This document shows positions 9,893 to 20,899 of a stretch of 64,000 nucleotides of DNA, piece after piece; position 1 is the first letter of the stretch, and every line of letters starts with the position of its first letter. The DNA is from Hexactinellida sp. DTS-2022 (lineage: Eukaryota > Porifera > Hexactinellida), in the NCBI GenBank assembly GCA_028753945.1, contig JAPNXP010000014.1, positions 3,658,001-3,722,000 on the forward strand, written 5' to 3'. The translations under genes were made by a program, and so were the position numbers. The notes beneath the pieces are model-generated. The model had not been told where the DNA came from. It was given only the letters and a program-made list of their open reading frames with translations, and did no database searches.

Positions 9893-10467
9893 GTCAGGTC
9901 GCTTAACATCGATTTCGGGAAACGATGGACAAAAGCACCAAATTTTTTATACGTAATCTTTATGACCCCGGACGGCAACTTTCCAATATCAACTCTGGTC
10001 TACTGTTAAAGACCAGATTCGTTCTCCACATGAAATTTCCCGTAGTTTAAGGGATCACTTGCCAATAGTCTATCCCTAGTAACGCAATAATGCCTCAGGA
10101 ATGTGACAACATTCCTTTCTCGAAATTTGTCCTAAACCTATCGAGTGACCCCTTGTTCGACTCCCAACAGCTATCTGAATCTTGTTACAGACATAGTGAC
10201 ACTCTAAATCGTTATTTGATGCTGTTTACGACAGTTTCCTTAGTTATCATTACTCTAATAGTCCACCAGTGGGTAAAAGGACCCAGGTGGGCTATTAGAG
10301 AACATGGACCATTAAAGAATTTTGCCTTAAGTAACATCAAATATACATATATATCCGTTCGTCGTGGGCCGCGGAAAAATTTGATGCCGAGGTCATAAAG
10401 ATTACGTATAAAAAATTTGGTGCTTTTTTGTCCAGCGTTTCCCGAAATCGATGTTAAGCGACCTGAC
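9893..10467. mobile_element. MITE with ~75-bp inverted ends, TA-flanked
   Basis: Left end GTCAGGTCGCTTAACATCGA and right end TCGATGTTAAGCGACCTGAC are exact inverses at the tips and match for about 75 bp. TA flanks both sides (9891-9892, 10468-10469). Between them are non-coding sequences, including a block (about 10100-10160) that recurs near 62940-63000 (CGAGTGACCCCTTGTTCGAC). Ends and TA duplication fit a Tc1/mariner-type non-autonomous element. Confidence 0.75.
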
Positions 10468-10469
10468 TA

Positions 10470-11088
10470 GTGGTAACATTTCTGTTTTTGCCATTGCTCG
10501 GTAATAGGCTGGTAGAATGGACCTTTTAAAAGAGTTGAGATCATCAATGGCAAGTTCTCAGTCTCAGAACCAAATTTTCTGTCTATCAATTCGGTTTATA
10601 GGTGATTACAAATCTGAAAGAATTAAAATTTAGGACAACAAAATGTAGATTTGATATTGTGCACTTACTACTGGGTATAAAACCGTGTGCGGATATTCAA
10701 TGCAGGGCCTACTCTATAAGGTAAGTTTTTCATACTTATGGGCATAATCTTTTTCGACATAATGGTGAAGTATGTTCACATCTTACCATAAAATCATATT
10801 GACTCATATTTCGAATTCACAACTACAAAAAGCAATACATACTACTCAAGTAGTATCATAATATAGTATATTTAACCTATCAAAACAAACCATGTTGAAC
10901 AGAGTGCCATGTTTAAGGATAGAGAAAAAATTCAGTAGCTGTTGGGCACAAATGTCTTTTCAAACTGTTATGGAGGTTTCGTGTAGAGGCGAAATATATT
11001 ATCGATCTTTTAACTTCCTGATTATATCTTCTTGGGGAAGTACTTTGTAATTAACTTATCATTGTAAATTACTAAATTAATTCTATTT
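10470..11088. other. Non-coding stretch within the Ginger-C region
   Basis: AT-rich DNA with no reading frame, hairpin or repeat that I can assign. It probably belongs to introns or decayed parts of Ginger-C. Confidence 0.3.
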
Positions 11089-11096
11089 AGCTAAAA

Positions 11097-11231
11097 CATG
11101 TGTGTCAAACTCGATTCGAATAGTGGGCCAATTTCATAGTCCCAGCCCTTTACGCGGGCCATATACCAGATATTTTAATGGATTGCGGGCCAAATCTGAG
11201 CAACCGGCGGGCCACCAGTTTGACACGCCTG
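11097..11231. mobile_element. hAT-type MITE, 135 bp, 8-bp target duplication
   Basis: Ends are CATGTGTGTCAAACTCGA and CCAGTTTGACACGCCTG; the flanking 8-mer AGCTAAAA is present on both sides (11089-11096, 11232-11239). The interior repeats GGGCC and GCGGGCCA blocks. A second copy in the opposite orientation lies at 28741-28893 with its own duplication. Confidence 0.9.
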
Positions 11232-11296
11232 AGCTAAAAGCTTACCTTGACAAAATTTAGTTAATCTAGTATTCTCTCGCGTGATATACCATAAAC

Positions 11297-12722
11297 CGTG
11301 ACCTTCGTTATATAAGGCCTTACTACTACTCCGATCCATTGATTACTTAAAGGCCATTGATTATTAGCTGACATATCTTTATCTCAATAACTAGTGATGA
11401 CAGACCTGAGAAATGCATTATAATTATATAGGAAGTTAGGAACATGATATCAAGGCATGCATAACACACTATATAATTGTGATATATCACCATTTGATTA
11501 CGTCATCGCTATTTTTCGTGGGAATTATCGTGTTTTTATAGCCTGCTTTTAACATAGTTAAACACTTTATAAATTTTCAAAATTGGAACATGAGGTTGTC
11601 CATAACTAGTTGAATGAAATATATCGAAATTATAAATGGAATGTTGACACATTCCTCGGTTGCCTGGGAAAGTATATTTTCTAAAATGAGCCATAACTCA
11701 AAAACTCTCGATTTTATGTTGAGGCTGTATATCAGTATAAAATGATCGTAATGATTATATATTTAGCACTTAGAGTAGTTCGATTGTGAGGAATTCAAAT
11801 CCGAAATCCGAATTTGTATATTTTATTTGCCTCATAATTATCCGAAATTAAATATTTAATTAGCTCATTATATAAGTAGTTAATGAGTTTATCACCTCTA
11901 TATAAATTTATATTTAAAATAATTGCTATATTCTTATACTTAACATATCGTTTCATATAAATAGTATTGTAGAAGCACCCAAAACGTTTTCGCGTAGCTA
12001 GGAATACTGACTGTTTCTAAAATAATTATTGGTGTACGAATACTTTTGGCCAGGCAGTGTAAACTAAGCTAGTACTGATCTATCCGCAATTGGTAACTTC
12101 CTATTTATTGATAGTACAATTTCTAGGCCTAACTTCTATATGATTTGAGATAATGAGATTATGACCATATAAATAATTAAGTGCTAATAATCTCATTATC
12201 TCAAAGATTATTGAAGTTAGGCATAAAAAATGTACTATCAATGAATAGGAAGTTACCAATTGCAGATAGATGAGTAGTAGCATAGTTTACATAAAATCGA
12301 TAGTTTTTGAGTTATGGCTCATTTTAGAAAATATACATTTCCCTGGCAACCGAGGAATGTGTCAACATTCCTTTTATAATTTCGATATATTTCATTCAAC
12401 TAGTTATGGACAACCTCATGTTCTAATTTTGAAAATTTATAACGCGTTTAACTATGTTAAAAGCAGGCTATAAAAACACGATAATTCCCACGAAAAATAG
12501 CGAAGACTTAATCAAATGGTGATATATCACAATTCTAAAAGTGTGGTATGCATGCCTTGACATCATGTTCCTAACTTCCTATATAATTATAATGCATTTC
12601 TCAGGTCTGTCAATACTAGCTATTGAGATAAAGATGCGCTAGCTAATATTCAATGGCCTTTAAGTAATCCATGGTCCAGCAAAATCTACTCAGTAGTAAG
12701 GCCTTATATAACAAAGGTCACG
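11297..12722. mobile_element. Foldback MITE F1, ~1.4 kb
   Basis: Two long inverted arms (about 11297-11720 and 12290-12722) begin CGTGACCTTCGTTATATAAG and end with the inverse, TATAACAAAGGTCACG. Arms share ordered landmarks such as ATTCCTCGGTTGCC, AAATTATAAATGGAATGTTG and GGCCATTGATTATTAG. A 7-bp CATAAAC flanks both ends. No protein is encoded. Its core is shared with elements at 25532-26098, 31198-32276 and 32666-33346. It inserted in the Ginger-C region. Confidence 0.88.
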
Positions 12723-12918
12723 CATAAACATACTGCTCTGATACAGCTTGCATAATCTACATTTTATATACATTATATTTACTGTGTTAAAAAAGATAAC
12801 TACAATGTTTATTACCTTAGATCTCTTACAATCACTAAAATACTCCATATTCGTTTTGCTTCTTTTACAAGATCGGGGTGGAAGAGAATTATCTTTTACT
12901 TTGCGTTCTGTAATATCA

Positions 12919-13149
12919 TCAAGAATTGGCTACAACAGTAGTAAAGTAAATATTGATTGTTTTTATGGATTCAATCTGTTGACACCTCGAGTTGTATATA
13001 CTTTTTGCTAGATGGATAGGATAGGCAACATTAGCAAGTGAGGTATCGTTCTTCGTATCTTTTTCCGCTCGAAAAGGGCCAAGAAATTGGGTTGCGTCTT
13101 TGTATTTTGGGAGGTGCTTATCTTTCTTGATGTTTCGCACTATAAACAT
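12919..13149 (-). pseudogene. Ginger-C transposase GPY/F module
   Basis: The frame reads RNIKKDKHLPKYKDA and then QFLGPFRAEKDTKNDTS. The GPF triplet after a basic stretch is the GPY/F hallmark of Gypsy-type integrases and Ginger1 transposases. It lies downstream of the integrase exons in transcription order. The frame opens at a start inside an exon and runs into non-homologous residues after about residue 50, probably an intron. Confidence 0.7.
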
Positions 13150-13204
13150 CTCTCCCTTTTGAAAGTCTGATCTAAAATAACAAAAGGCTTTTCACTAATC
13201 ATTT

Positions 13205-13295
13205 GATTGACTCGATGACTCGTGAGTCACCACATGTAATCGAGTCTAGAGTCGCCGAATTTAGCACGAGTCAATTGACTCATGACTCGAGTAAT
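13205..13295. repeat. Short palindromic block of GACTC repeats
   Basis: GACTCGATGACTCGTGAGTC and its partial inverses (GAGTCAATTGACTC, GACTCGAGT) are clustered in a Ginger-C intron. It could be a very small MITE; no target duplication was verified. Confidence 0.35.
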
Positions 13296-13391
13296 AAAGG
13301 TCGTGAATCTTGAAATGCCCTGGAATAACATAGTAATTAATTTAATTACGTTATAGTAATAAAACTATATTTTACCAAATTTAACTCATAT

Positions 13392-14590
13392 TTACCTGTT
13401 AGTTTTTACCTTCTTATCGTAGATACGTTTCCGTCTCATCTGTTCTACTTTGGTATTCAAACGAGCCTCCAATTCGTTCAGTTGGCGTATATAAGCCATT
13501 TCATTGCCAATATAGTCACTAGATTCATTGGCGTGATCATTTTCAAATGAGTCGGCTACTGGATCACTACGAGATGATTCATCTTCTGAAGATTTCTCGT
13601 TATGGTAAGTGCTATAGTGCTTACTCAGATTCAGCAAAGGAATATCATCACATTGGCGACCGAACATAAACTCGAAGCCTGAAACTTGGTAACTCTTTTA
13701 ACCTTTGTATTTGCAGCCATAACTGCAAATTGAAGTTTGGTTGGCCACGTGCCATCTGAGCTTTGGCTTAGTTTCTCGATTTTCCTCCGGGATATTATCA
13801 ACATAGCGTAAGATTTGAATACATCTTAGAATAGTTTAACATATTCGTGTATTAAAAGTATGGTACAAATACAAACAAATGACAAATTCTAACTTTTTCA
13901 AAATCTTGTTGTGTGCTTCCACAAGGCCATTACTCTGAGGATAGTAAGCACTTGTACGCCTGTTGTCTACACCAAGTTTTTCGGTGAACACCTGTTAATT
14001 CTATAATAACTGATCAAAAAGATTCAAAGATTTACATACCTAACTTCAAACGGCTAGCTCGCATCTCAAGTAAATTTATTGAGATTCTCCATTACTTATA
14101 AATAGCGACAATGTTTATCTAAAAATTCAAATAATATAAAACTGGGTAACTAATCATAACAATATCCTTGCTATTTTTAAATTGTCACGTTAAATAGTGC
14201 GAAACAATACGAAGAATCATCACAAGATTCAAAACAAATGCACACAATCACAAATTTGTTGCTTATTTGTTTCTAACATTCTAGAACTTAGTTAGGTAAT
14301 ATAATTGCTAACCTTGCTTGTATATTATATTCCTTGGTCGTGCTGGCTTATTTTTGGAACATCAAAAGTGCGATATACACTCAACAAATCAGCGGCGACC
14401 TCTGCGCTAGATTTTGATTTGAGTGGTCGCGCGACAACAAATTTACTTTGGTAACAAACAATAACGAGTACATGTTTATACCCTAAGTCATTTTGAGGCA
14501 TTTAAACAGATAGCAATGCCTATGTGCTGCCAAGTTCTCTCAGGGGGGTCAATAGGCTGAAGTTCCTTGTTTGGGTATTGAATTTAGCAG
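13392..14590 (-). pseudogene. Ginger-C integrase core exons
   Basis: Reading the minus strand, 14590-14330 gives ELQPIDPPERTWQHIGI, GYKHVLVIVCYQSKFVVARP and then VPKISQHDQG (second catalytic Asp). About 13990-13880 gives VDNRRTSAYYPQSNGLVEAH (catalytic Glu in LVEAHNKIL). 13800-13392 gives WPTKLQFAVMAANTKVKRV followed by an acidic linker and the C-terminal YDKKVKTNR, also found in A and B (YDKKVNTSR, FDKKVKMNR). The first catalytic Asp position (GMDL in A) is degenerate (GIAI). The exon boundaries agree in position with those of A and B. Confidence 0.75.
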
Positions 14591-15069
14591 TAATGACAAG
14601 AAGTGACCTATTAAAATAAATATATTAATAATATTATAATTATAAAAATATTAGAAACATGCAACAGGTGTTAACCATTCAAGATCCATTTAACAAACAA
14701 TTAATACTCATATCCAAGACATATACACTACGCCTAATACATATTACAACCCTAACCAGCATGAATGCAATCAATCAAACAGTCAATTAATCAGCATCAG
14801 AAGAATCCTCAGATTAATCGAAACTACGTATTAATTAAAGCCATAATACAGTGTTCATTATGTTCAAAATTAAAATCCGTAGTACAAATTTATCACAACT
14901 ACACTTAATGAGGAGGCAAAGTAATTAATATTTAAATGGAGATATTTCAGCTCTGCAGCCAAAAGGAAGCCTAAAACGGAAACGAGGGCATGCCCATTTC
15001 AGTTACACCACTGCTACTACACAACTCTGAAGGAAAACGATAAATATGCACACTTCGTAGAATAATTAT

Positions 15070-15195
15070 TAAAACCCTTCGTTGCCCTGAGGTAAAAGGT
15101 ATAAATAGAAAATCCCATTTTCACTTTCAAGTTCAATTGATATTTAATTAACTTTCTGTTTAACTTTCACGTTCCGGGGCAACGAAGTATTTAAT
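15070..15195. repeat. Small inverted-repeat element in Ginger-C intron
   Basis: TTCGTTGCCCTGAGG at about 15079 is mirrored by TTCCGGGGCAACGAAG at about 15172-15187, with about 80 bp between. It is probably a small MITE. The remaining intron (14600-15230) shows nothing recognisable. Confidence 0.45.
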
Positions 15196-15269
15196 ATTAT
15201 AATATTATATTAGTACATACTAATTCAATAAAACTAAATAAACTTACATATTGTTCGACTGTTTGATAC

Positions 15270-15652
15270 ATTTTATCCGAAAATATATTTGCTGTATAGA
15301 ATTACTCATGGCATTGATACCCGGGTGGTCAATATGATATGCCTCTAAGATTTTAGCTATTTCAGAACTAAGAGGCTATTCGAAACGTTCCAAAATGCCT
15401 CGCTTGAAACGAATTATCTACAAGTAATAGTATTTAGAATATAGGTTTGTGAAAGGGTAGGGAATAAACGAGATCCATTAGAATTTATAATATTTATTTA
15501 CTAACCTTGTAGAGGATACTTTCTTTTAAACAAAAATCTGAAGCCCTCCTACTGAAATTGGACCGGAGGTATCTTGGTCCAGTTTGAACTTCGACTGGAT
15601 ATATTCCAGCGGATAAATATTGAAGCAAATTGTTGTACTCTTCAGGATTCAT
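15270..15652 (-). pseudogene. Ginger-C transposase N-terminal exons (YP motif and zinc finger)
   Basis: The first exon, 15652-15506, has 49 codons: it starts MNPEEYNNLLQYLSAGIYP and ends SILYK at a GT donor. Family A's first exon starts MNPNEYDEIIRFI, and family B's METDEYQAIKNFL, with the same length or nearly so. GIYP matches the YPYY-type motif known at the start of Ginger1 transposases. The second exon reads EIAKILEAYHIDHPGINAMS, the His pair of the HHCC finger (H-x2-HPGIN). The start chosen is the second ATG; the one just upstream runs into a stop at once. Confidence 0.72.
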
Positions 15653-15799
15653 TCATAATTTAAAATAACTAAGTACAGTAGTGGAGTTATTCGTCTACTA
15701 TATACAAGTTACGAATCAAGTTACGATAGACATTGTGCATCCATGGTCCGAATCAAGTTACGATGAAACACCCCAATTCTTCCCAAGTCTCTTTGTTTG

Positions 15800-16110
15800 A
15801 GAATATTGTCTCTATCTGATTTCGGTTTGCCTAATTTCCTGTGAATTGTATGAAACTCGCTTTCTGGAATTTTAAAATATCGACAAACTACACTCTCTGA
15901 AGCTCGCTCGATGGTTGGGAACTTTGCACTTCAAAAACTTCCTTGTTATCCATGATAGTCAGTTTATTTATTAAAAACAATTAAACATAAAATTTTGTTT
16001 TTAAAATATTTGAAGATTGGACAATGTCATATGCATTTAATATTTTTATGGGAAGTTTTGGGTAGCTAAAAATTACAATAAATCCATTTAAAATGATGAC
16101 CCACAGGATT
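15800..16110 (-). other. Possible unassigned coding relic
   Basis: On the minus strand one frame reads CRYFKIPESEFHTIHRKLG, then KPKSDRDNILKQRDLGRIG, with codon-like texture but a frame break upstream. It is not matched to a family I recognise; it may be transposase N-terminal DNA-binding sequence. Confidence 0.2.
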
Positions 16111-16137
16111 AATTCTTTCGTAATCGTCTACCAGCGA

Positions 16138-16300
16138 TAATGGTGCCGGGGCGCCGGCGACCCGCCGGAGGAACGGGTACACAAGTAGAAATGATAAACC
16201 AAAATCAGGGGGGAGGCAAAGCCCCAGCACCCCCCTTCAAAATTGACCGGAGCAACGGGTGCAACCGTGCCGCCGGCGCAATTTGGAATGTGGAGAGAGG
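16138..16300. other. GC-rich island in AT-rich DNA
   Basis: The stretch is rich in GCCGGCG and CCCCCC runs, unlike its surroundings. Such blocks elsewhere in the window (6110-6180, 34740-34800, 63080-63260) lie in or beside small mobile elements. No termini or coding function could be shown. Confidence 0.4.
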
Positions 16301-16389
16301 CCTTGGGGTGCATTTGATTGGCAAATCGAGATTTCTGCGTCATTCGGCTGAACATTTGTCATCACTGATGTATTGTTTACCTAAATAAC

Positions 16390-17568
16390 ATTTGTCAATC
16401 AATAAGGGCATGTTGAAAACGAAGGGAAATTGCCCGGTAATTAGTGTTTTGACTTAGAAATCAATAATGAATTATAGCATTACCACTTGTGGAAGTTCTA
16501 GAATATTTACCTCTGATATGAAGTTAAAAAGTTCTACCTCAGTGTGCAGATTACCCAAAATTCACTTGGTATAGAGGAGAGCTGTAATTCAAAAGATCAT
16601 AAAAGTCGAGTTTTCAAATAGTATCAAGTTTCAAGTGCTAAATTTACAACATAGAAGCTTTCTAGAGCATTTGAGAGCATACTAGTATCAGTTTTTCTTC
16701 TAGTTTCCAGATATTTGTCTATAATTAGTACATCTCTTATGGTTTCCGAATTTGTTATCATTTCTTTTATTCAGTTTTTGATGATATTTGTATATTTTGT
16801 GCCCGATCTTATATGGTAAGATATGGTCAATTATTACACCTATACTATCTTAAACTACAGAAAATTCTCTTTAAGATGTAATCAGTCACTAATTGACATC
16901 ATTTGACCCAAAAAAATTACATACATTATTAAACTGTCCATCAGACTAAAATTTTAAAAAATTGAGTTGTTTATATAATATTCAAATACTTGTGGTTAAG
17001 TATAAAATGTAAAATATGTAATATCTACTGTGTTTATTCGTTAAATCAATGTAAATTATTATTATTGAGGCATTTATTGTTCTTGAAACACGCAACGATA
17101 ATACCAGTGAAGTATCCGAACAGATAGTGTGTTAATTTCAAATCCCAAAACAGAATAAGAAATATTTTCTGAATTCTGTCTTAATTATTAATTTGTTGCT
17201 TCTCACATAGTACGTAATTTTATTCAGTTATAAAGCGGAAAATAAGATGTTAGATGCTCATTTGTATTCTACATATCGACACATACTACTATAGTCCAAC
17301 TAGATCGGTGATAATTATCAAAAAATTTCGAAATTCGATTTATCTCATTTATTCTAAGTCAGCACAACTTAAAAATAGAAGCCATACCAAAAATATTATG
17401 CCCAATCAATTTGTTATAGGTGATAACCCATAGGTAACTAATACCTTTTATACCTCTATCTGCACCTAAATACCTATGACCGCTGATCTACCTGTTTTTA
17501 GGTCTTAGTCATAATATATGATCAGTGCGAATCAATGATGAGACATTATCTGAAGGACCTATGGTCTA
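16390..17568. other. AT-rich DNA without recognised features
   Basis: No supported reading frame, repeat or RNA gene was found here. Confidence 0.4.
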
Positions 17569-17576
17569 GTTATAAT

Positions 17577-17721
17577 CAGTGGCGGACACTAGGGGGGGCA
17601 AGCGCCCCCCCAATAATTTCGAAAGAGTAAATTGATTGGGGGCACTGACTAAGAATACTGAAAGTGTGATGAGTCCCTACTAATTTCGCCCCCACAATAT
17701 TTCGTCAAGTGTCCGCCACTG
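17577..17721. mobile_element. hAT-type MITE, 145 bp, 8-bp target duplication
   Basis: Inverted ends CAGTGGCGGACACT and AGTGTCCGCCACTG enclose a G/C-run interior. The 8-mer GTTATAAT is repeated exactly at 17569-17576 and 17722-17729. No coding sequence. Confidence 0.92.
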
Positions 17722-18229
17722 GTTATAATACATTACCAGTATAATTGAATGATTCTGCACTATTTAAATTAAGTGCACCTGGGCTCCTCAACCGTTGTCT
17801 GGCACCTAGATATACCACCGTACACAAATAATATATGAGGTGAGTTTACTCTTGAATTTGAAGCATGAATTTTTACAAGTAAGTAGTAAATTTTCTCTAA
17901 CAGAAAAAATATTTGTCATAGATAAACTTATTTTGATAGCAAAATATTCTTGTTTGGCGAACCCCAATATTCGGGTGGACAAGGTATTTCTTTTCCTGTA
18001 ATCAATCAGATAGAATTTACAACGGATGTCCCAAAATTTATTTACCGAATAGTTCTATCACAGGCTATTGTATTTGAATAGGCGTATACAGATCAATTCC
18101 ACAGCTTATTCTATTAGAATTAAGTCCACATAGTCGCTTAAATAGAGACTATTAGTTACCATACGATAGATAGTTGAATTACCATAGACAAGTTTTCACA
18201 ACAATATCAAATCCAGTGAAAGTAATCGG

Positions 18230-18720
18230 AATTCCATTTGGTGTTTACATGAAGAAGGGCATCGCGCAGACAGTTCCTCGAAGATATTCGCATGGTATAT
18301 GGAATGAGTGCCTTTTCAGATCCACAGTATACAAATGGATAGAACTATTCGAGGTGAACTCGGATACCTGTGAGGACTGTGGAGGTCCCCCAAATTGTCA
18401 GGTCTCCCAGTAACGTTCAGCTGTTGAGAGAATACTGGATGAAGACACGTGCTACTGTCCCTGAGTTAGAGGAGAGATATGGGAGCCCATAATGAAACAT
18501 TAATCGAATTATTCAAGATGAACTGGAACGAAACGAGTGTTTGCTAGGTGCTCCCAAAAACTGTTATCATAGGAACAAAAGCGAGATAGGATAGAGAGTC
18601 ATTTCGAATTACTGAAATCATGGAGAATCTTTTAAACTGCATAGTTACTGGTGATACTACGAACCAGAGACTATATTTCAAAGCAGTCAATGGAAGCGAA
18701 ACCATTATGATTTCCCGAAT
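18230..18720 (+). pseudogene. Decayed mariner-type transposase relic
   Basis: Fragments in shifting frames resemble mariner transposases. RSTVYKWIELFE, ahead of GGPP, recalls the second helix-turn-helix with its RSGRP linker; RIIQDELERNEC recalls the following helix; and NLLNCIVTGDTTNQRLYF recalls the IVTGDE box holding the first catalytic Asp. Several stops and shifts separate them, and no terminal repeats were found. The assignment rests on these short motifs only. Confidence 0.5.
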
Positions 18721-18779
18721 CATTTGAATTTCAGTGTGTATTCTTGAATAAAGAAACATTGAAACTGTAATAAAAATGC

Positions 18780-19370
18780 TTTGGTGTATTTGTAATTTTT
18801 GTTTGGAAAATATTTAAGATTTAATTAATTCATATTCCTAGTTTACATTACAGAAATGGTTATTTAACAGTAAATTGATCTATTCCATTAAGTAGAATTC
18901 ATTATCTATAAAATTTCAATTTTCTTCAAACCCAATTGTCTCCCAAATTTGAATTTGAATGGTCAAAGATTTGGGATATACTAATTTCTCTTTATATCGG
19001 TCAATGCAATAGTTTCTTTCATTTGGACTCTACCAAAACCGTTGAATCTTTGAAATTCGAACTTACAAATTGGATGCAAATTGGATTTTTGTGGTTAAAA
19101 ATGGTCACAAAATGTACAAGACCCTATAACCCAAATATTTATGTATTTATTTCATTGTATATAGATTTATTCTTCCTGATAAAATTTACGTCTGACACTG
19201 GCTGCTCAAATAACATAGAAACTTCGCTCCTTGTTATCTATAATAAAATTCGCTAGGTTATCCTTATTGGATAGAGTGGATACATAGATTTTGATCCTGT
19301 TATTTAATTTACGTTTATTACATAGTTATTTCATTTTTTATTTATTAACAATTACCATAATTCATTAATT
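18780..19370. other. AT-rich DNA upstream of the integrin exon
   Basis: An open frame at 18936-19256 lacks any recognisable domain and looks like chance. If the integrin gene is real, this is intron. Confidence 0.35.
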
Positions 19371-19376
19371 ATACAG

Positions 19377-19510
19377 TGGATTCTCGTTAATACGAACTCT
19401 GAGGAAAATTTCGGTTAAGAGGAACAATGTTCAATTCCCCTACCTATACAAATGCATAATCAAAACTCCGGTAAATATGAAACCCGTGTATTACGAACAT
19501 TTCGACGGTC
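19377..19510. mobile_element. Truncated pogo-like MITE end
   Basis: TACAGTGGATTCTCGTTAAT followed by ACGAAC is a CAGT-type terminus beside TA; an inverse ATTACGAACATTTCG appears near 19490 but the outer right end is missing. Confidence 0.45.
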
Positions 19511-19717
19511 CCTTGGTGTTCAATGAATATCTAAAAATTATTCAGCAAATATAATATTTAAATAAACTTGCATTAATGAATTGAGGGATTGTGGGTAATT
19601 GATTTAATTGCCCCTTCAATGGTTCGATATTTGCATGTACTTATGTGCTCTTAGTGTATAACCGAATCTTAATTAATTTCATCTGTATTCATTATTATTT
19701 GGTTTTTCTCCGCCTTT

Positions 19718-19719
19718 AG
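19718..19719 (+). promoter_or_regulatory. Splice acceptor of integrin beta terminal exon
   Basis: A pyrimidine-rich run (GGTTTTTCTCCGCCTTTAG) ends in AG immediately before the in-frame codons LCSNRGSCLCGQC. The open frame has no ATG of its own upstream, so splicing is required. Confidence 0.7.
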
Positions 19720-20613
19720 TTATGCTCGAATCGTGGGAGCTGTCTATGTGGTCAATGTGTGTGTGAGGTTCAACAAAATCTTGAAGATAGAGTTTATGGG
19801 CAGTTTTGTGAATGTGACAATTTTAATTGCCCTCGTGGTTCTGATAATGCTGTTTGTGGTGGTATTTCTCAAGGCACATGCGAGTGTGGCGATTGTATTT
19901 GCTTACGGCATCCAAATGGAGGAATATGGACGCGTGGGTCTACAGGTGTTTGCGATTGTACACCCGATCAAGAACCCTGTAGAGCCGCCAATGGACAAGT
20001 ATGTGCGGGTAATGGTAATTGTATTTGTGGAAGATGTAATTGTCCTTCTGAATATACAGTCGCTTCAAATTGCCTATCTTGTAATGACCCTATGACATGT
20101 AATGCACTCTGTATAAACTATTACGAATGCATCACTTGTTATCGTGAAGAGAGAGAAGGTTGCAGATGTGGTAACGAGACAGAAATCTCTGTTATTTTCA
20201 TCAATGAAACTATATCAGGTAATTATGAAATTGATGGTATTCGAGGTACTCCTTGCCGAGTCACCATTGGTGGTTGTGCTACGTCATTTTTTGTTGCTGT
20301 TGATCGATTGGGTAATATTCATCCAATTCACGTACAATTGGAACCTATTTGTAATTCCCCTTTCACTTTGTGGTACGTTCCACCGCTTGCTGTATTATTC
20401 GCTCTTATTATTGCTCTCATCATAACTCTGATAATTGTAAAATTAATCTTAGTTTGTCTTGATATACGTGAATATAGAGACTTTACCAAAAACTTGCACC
20501 TTGACACACAAAATATGAACGAAAATCCTTTATATCGAAAAGAAGCAGCAGAAGTTGGAAATCCGATATATAATCAGATCAAGCAACCTACTAACATTAA
20601 ACCTCTATTTTGA
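19720..20613 (+). CDS. Integrin beta subunit, C-terminal exon (297 codons plus stop)
   Basis: Integrin beta chains pair with alpha chains as plasma-membrane adhesion receptors. This exon starts inside the I-EGF region: CSNRGSCLCGQCVCE, YGQFCECDNFNCPR, GTCECGDCICL and NGNCICGRCNCP show the alternating cysteine pattern of I-EGF modules 2-4 (residues 1 to about 120). A cysteine-rich beta-tail follows (about 120-215), then one hydrophobic span around LAVLFALIIALIITLIIVKL (about 220-245), and a cytoplasmic tail of about 50 residues with ENPLY and GNPIY, the two NPxY-type motifs that bind talin and kindlin PTB domains. The membrane-proximal HDRRE of most betas reads LDIRE here, keeping only Asp, Arg and Glu. 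No head-domain exon lies in the window on this strand, so they must be farther upstream, or this is a gene fragment. Confidence 0.9.
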   Translation, partial: LCSNRGSCLCGQCVCEVQQNLEDRVYGQFCECDNFNCPRGSDNAVCGGISQGTCECGDCICLRHPNGGIWTRGSTGVCDCTPDQEPCRAANGQVCAGNGNCICGRCNCPSEYTVASNCLSCNDPMTCNALCINYYECITCYREEREGCRCGNETEISVIFINETISGNYEIDGIRGTPCRVTIGGCATSFFVAVDRLGNIHPIHVQLEPICNSPFTLWYVPPLAVLFALIIALIITLIIVKLILVCLDIREYRDFTKNLHLDTQNMNENPLYRKEAAEVGNPIYNQIKQPTNIKPLF

Positions 20614-20888
20614 AAATACTTACTTTATTTTTGGTGTAATTATTTTGGCATCATCTGAATATATATTTAAAATGTACTTTTGTCAAATTATATTAATGTT
20701 TTCTATTATCACTAATTTGTATATATTAGGATATTATCTGGCAGGTCAATCCAAATGCTTGGTAACTGTATCTTTTCTACTTTTCTGTATCAGATCTTTG
20801 TCCCTTTATAGTAGTAATAGTACCGTTGACTACGATTAAGAGGGTAACTTTGGTCTGATGTAGTTTGATCATATGGTGATTATAGAAT

Positions 20889-20894
20889 AATAAA
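20889..20894 (+). terminator. Polyadenylation signal AATAAA after integrin beta
   Basis: Canonical AATAAA occurs 276 bases after the TGA stop of the integrin exon. Another lies near 21166. The 3' end was not confirmed by any GT-rich element. Confidence 0.45.
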
Positions 20895-20899
20895 TATTC

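Larger units (their letters stand above)
9459..15790 (-). mobile_element. Ginger1 family C, decayed copy (limits approximate)
   Basis: On the minus strand the order is N-terminal exon (15652-15506), zinc-finger exon (about 15415-15270), integrase core (14590-14330), catalytic-Glu exon (about 13990-13880), C-terminal integrase exon (13800-13392), GPF exon (13149-12919) and OTU protease (9791-9459). This is the same order as families A and B. The N-terminal exon is exactly 147 nt in both A and C. Upstream, three copies of CGAATCAAGTTACGAT flank CCATGG near 15700-15770, resembling the repeat-bearing termini of A, B and D. The opposite terminus and target duplication were not found. Inserts separate the OTU part from the rest. 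Confidence 0.7.

Noticed and set aside
236-15652. Ginger pieces read as LTR-retroelement or retroviral pol
   Set aside because: The integrase core and GPY/F module are retroelement-like, but no reverse transcriptase, protease, gag or LTRs accompany them. Long inverted termini, 4-bp duplications, introns and an OTU domain fit Ginger1 DNA transposons.
16140-16388. 82-codon frame in GC-rich DNA
   Set aside because: Frames are open on both strands over the same GC-rich stretch and show no domain.
18936-19256. 106-codon open frame
   Set aside because: Hydrophobic AT-rich composition, no domain and no splice or polyadenylation context; consistent with chance.
19733-20095. 120-codon frame overlapping the integrin exon
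   Set aside because: It is an out-of-frame shadow of the cysteine-rich integrin frame, which has clear domains and both NPxY motifs.
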